Source: Micromonospora_E sp048060115 (GTDB lineage: Bacteria; Actinomycetota; Actinomycetes; Mycobacteriales; Micromonosporaceae). Taken from it: a DNA stretch of 64,000 nt. The stretch's first letter is position 1; the number at the start of each line of letters is the position of its first letter. The notes under the pieces were generated by a model, which saw only the letters and a list, made by a program, of their open reading frames with translations, searched no databases and had not been told where the DNA came from. Both the position numbers and the translations under genes were made by a program. Below are positions 62,839-64,000 of the stretch, one piece after another. The DNA lies in NCBI RefSeq assembly GCF_048060115.1, contig NZ_JBHMIM010000024.1:1-64000 (forward strand), given 5' to 3'.

Positions 62839-63966
62839 ATGAGCACGGTTGACGCGGGGACACGCCCAGCCGGTCGGACAGTGGCGACGCGGGTGGCCAG
62901 GCTGGTCGCGTTCGGTGCCGCCACCGCCGCGGCGGTGGCGGTGGCCACCGCCGGCACCCTCTACGGTCAGGCCAGGCAGGCCCGCCGGGTCATCCCGCTC
63001 GCGGAGGCTCCGCCACCGCGCGGCGACGGGATCTACGGCGCCCGGTTGCCCGGACCACCGTTGACCCTGGTGGTACTGGGCGACTCGTCCGCCGCCGGGT
63101 ACGGCGTCCACCGACCCCGGGAGACGCTGGGCGCGCTACTGGCGAACGGGATCTCCCGGCGGCTGCGCCGCCCGGTCCGACTGCACCGGCTGGCCGTGGT
63201 GGGAGCCCGGTCCGTCGGTCTGGTCCCCCAGGTCGAGGCGGCGGTGGAACTACAGCCAGACCTGGCCGTCATCCTGATCGGCGGGAACGACGTCACCGCC
63301 CGTACCCCGACCGACGTCGCGGTCGGGCACCTGGTCGACGCGGTGCGCCGACTACGCGCCGTCGGCGCCGAGGTCGTCGTCGGGACCTGCCCGGACCTGG
63401 GCGCGATCGAGCCGGTCAAGCCGCCCCTGCGGTGGTTGGCCCGACGGTGGAGCCGACAACTGGCCGCCGCGCAGACCGTGGCGGTGGTCGAGGCCGGCGG
63501 GTGGACGGTTTCGCTCGGTGACCTGCTGGGCCCCCGGTTCGCCGCCGAGCCGACCCGCCTCTACTCCTGGGACCGGTTCCATCCCTCGGCCGAGGGGTAC
63601 GCGATGGCCGCCGCGGTCCTGCTGCCTGCGGCACTCGGCGCACTCGGCACCAGCACCGCCTCGCGTACCGGGGTCACCGGACGGGAAAAGGTCCGCACCC
63701 TGCCGCAGGCGGCACACGAGGCGGTCCGCCACGCCGGCACCGAGGTGCGCGGCACCCGGGTCGGTGGGCGCGAACGTGGGCCGGCCGGACGTTGGGCCCG
63801 GCTACGCCGCCGCCCGATCCTGTCCGGCGAATCCTGGCGGGCGGCGGCGCTCAGTTGGCTCATCGGCCCGCCGGGCACCGAACGCGACAGCGACGACCGT
63901 GGCCCGGCCGTATTCTCCGGTCAGGAACACGAGCTGGGGCTCACCGCCGCCGCGCCGGAGAGCTGA
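62839..63966 (+). CDS. SGNH/GDSL-family esterase
   Basis: This 375-residue protein has an N-terminal membrane or signal helix (about 20-45), then an SGNH hydrolase domain. Ser83 is in VVLGDSSAAGYG, Asn is in ILIGGNDVT and the Asp/His pair is in WDRFHPSAEGY. It probably acts on lipid or acyl esters outside the membrane or at its face. A long basic tail follows. It resembles Rv1075c, which in mycobacteria is also near cbs. The ATG is after GGGGACACG. Confidence 0.88.
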   Translation: MSTVDAGTRPAGRTVATRVARLVAFGAATAAAVAVATAGTLYGQARQARRVIPLAEAPPPRGDGIYGARLPGPPLTLVVLGDSSAAGYGVHRPRETLGALLANGISRRLRRPVRLHRLAVVGARSVGLVPQVEAAVELQPDLAVILIGGNDVTARTPTDVAVGHLVDAVRRLRAVGAEVVVGTCPDLGAIEPVKPPLRWLARRWSRQLAAAQTVAVVEAGGWTVSLGDLLGPRFAAEPTRLYSWDRFHPSAEGYAMAAAVLLPAALGALGTSTASRTGVTGREKVRTLPQAAHEAVRHAGTEVRGTRVGGRERGPAGRWARLRRRPILSGESWRAAALSWLIGPPGTERDSDDRGPAVFSGQEHELGLTAAAPES

Positions 63967-63970
63967 GACC

Positions 63971-64000
63971 GTGCCCGCCGCAGCCATCCCGACGGAAGGT
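63971..64000 (+). CDS. possible 5' start of the next gene
   Basis: A GTG at 63971 opens a frame MPAAAIPTEG that runs off the window end. Only ten codons are visible, so neither the gene nor its family can be stated. Confidence 0.25.
   Translation, partial: MPAAAIPTEG

Overview
The window is about 70% GC actinobacterial DNA. Several family-level markers occur together: a WhiB regulator, mycothiol amidase Mca, the F420 genes fbiA, fbiB and fbiC, an XRE/DUF397 pair, and many GTG starts behind GGAGG sites. The small proteins and gene order suggest Micromonosporaceae (Micromonospora-like), but this was judged by eye without a database search. I see no rRNA, tRNA, CRISPR array or intact insertion sequence.

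Left part (1-4339) is accessory in character: an XRE/DUF397 pair, an APH-fold kinase, a decayed F420-reductase fragment, a VapBC-type toxin-antitoxin pair and long intergenic stretches with strong palindromes. From 4340 to 17306 lies a polyamine-use region. It holds an aminobutyraldehyde dehydrogenase, a minus-strand operon potD-potA-potB-potC plus a saccharopine-dehydrogenase-like enzyme, a divergent AsnC/Lrp regulator, a class III aminotransferase and a PuuB-like FAD oxidase. Two families of repeated hairpins, A (2 copies) and B (3 copies), sit between genes here; the third B copy is at 43.7 kb.

From 17.3 to 38.3 kb come DUF3499, a degenerate zincin, whiB with a palindromic operator over its promoter, a three-gene DUF4331 cluster, coenzyme F420 genes (fbiC, fbiA-fbiB; the FbiB reductase domain looks vestigial), GDP-mannose synthesis with a glycosyltransferase, an acetoacetyl-CoA synthetase, two related membrane proteins, an acyl-CoA dehydrogenase and a UDP-glucose dehydrogenase. 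A giant 1723-residue zinc-ribbon membrane protein fills 38.5-43.6 kb and is followed by purE/purK.

From 45 kb to the end is a housekeeping block whose content matches, from memory, the Mycobacterium tuberculosis Rv1075c-Rv1084 neighbourhood: YyaL-like protein, small membrane protein, mca, DUF4307, greA, metB, cbs and a GDSL esterase. Inserted in it are a GGDEF/EAL protein, a HAD hydrolase, ilvA, an amidase, msrA and an XRE-TPR regulator.

The most unusual item is at about 59667-59899. A good promoter precedes an almost complete anti-Shine-Dalgarno complement, a 12-codon micro-ORF, nested hairpins that overlap that ORF, and a three-way-junction fold ending just before a GNAT gene. It reads as a leader-peptide/structured-RNA device that I do not recognise.
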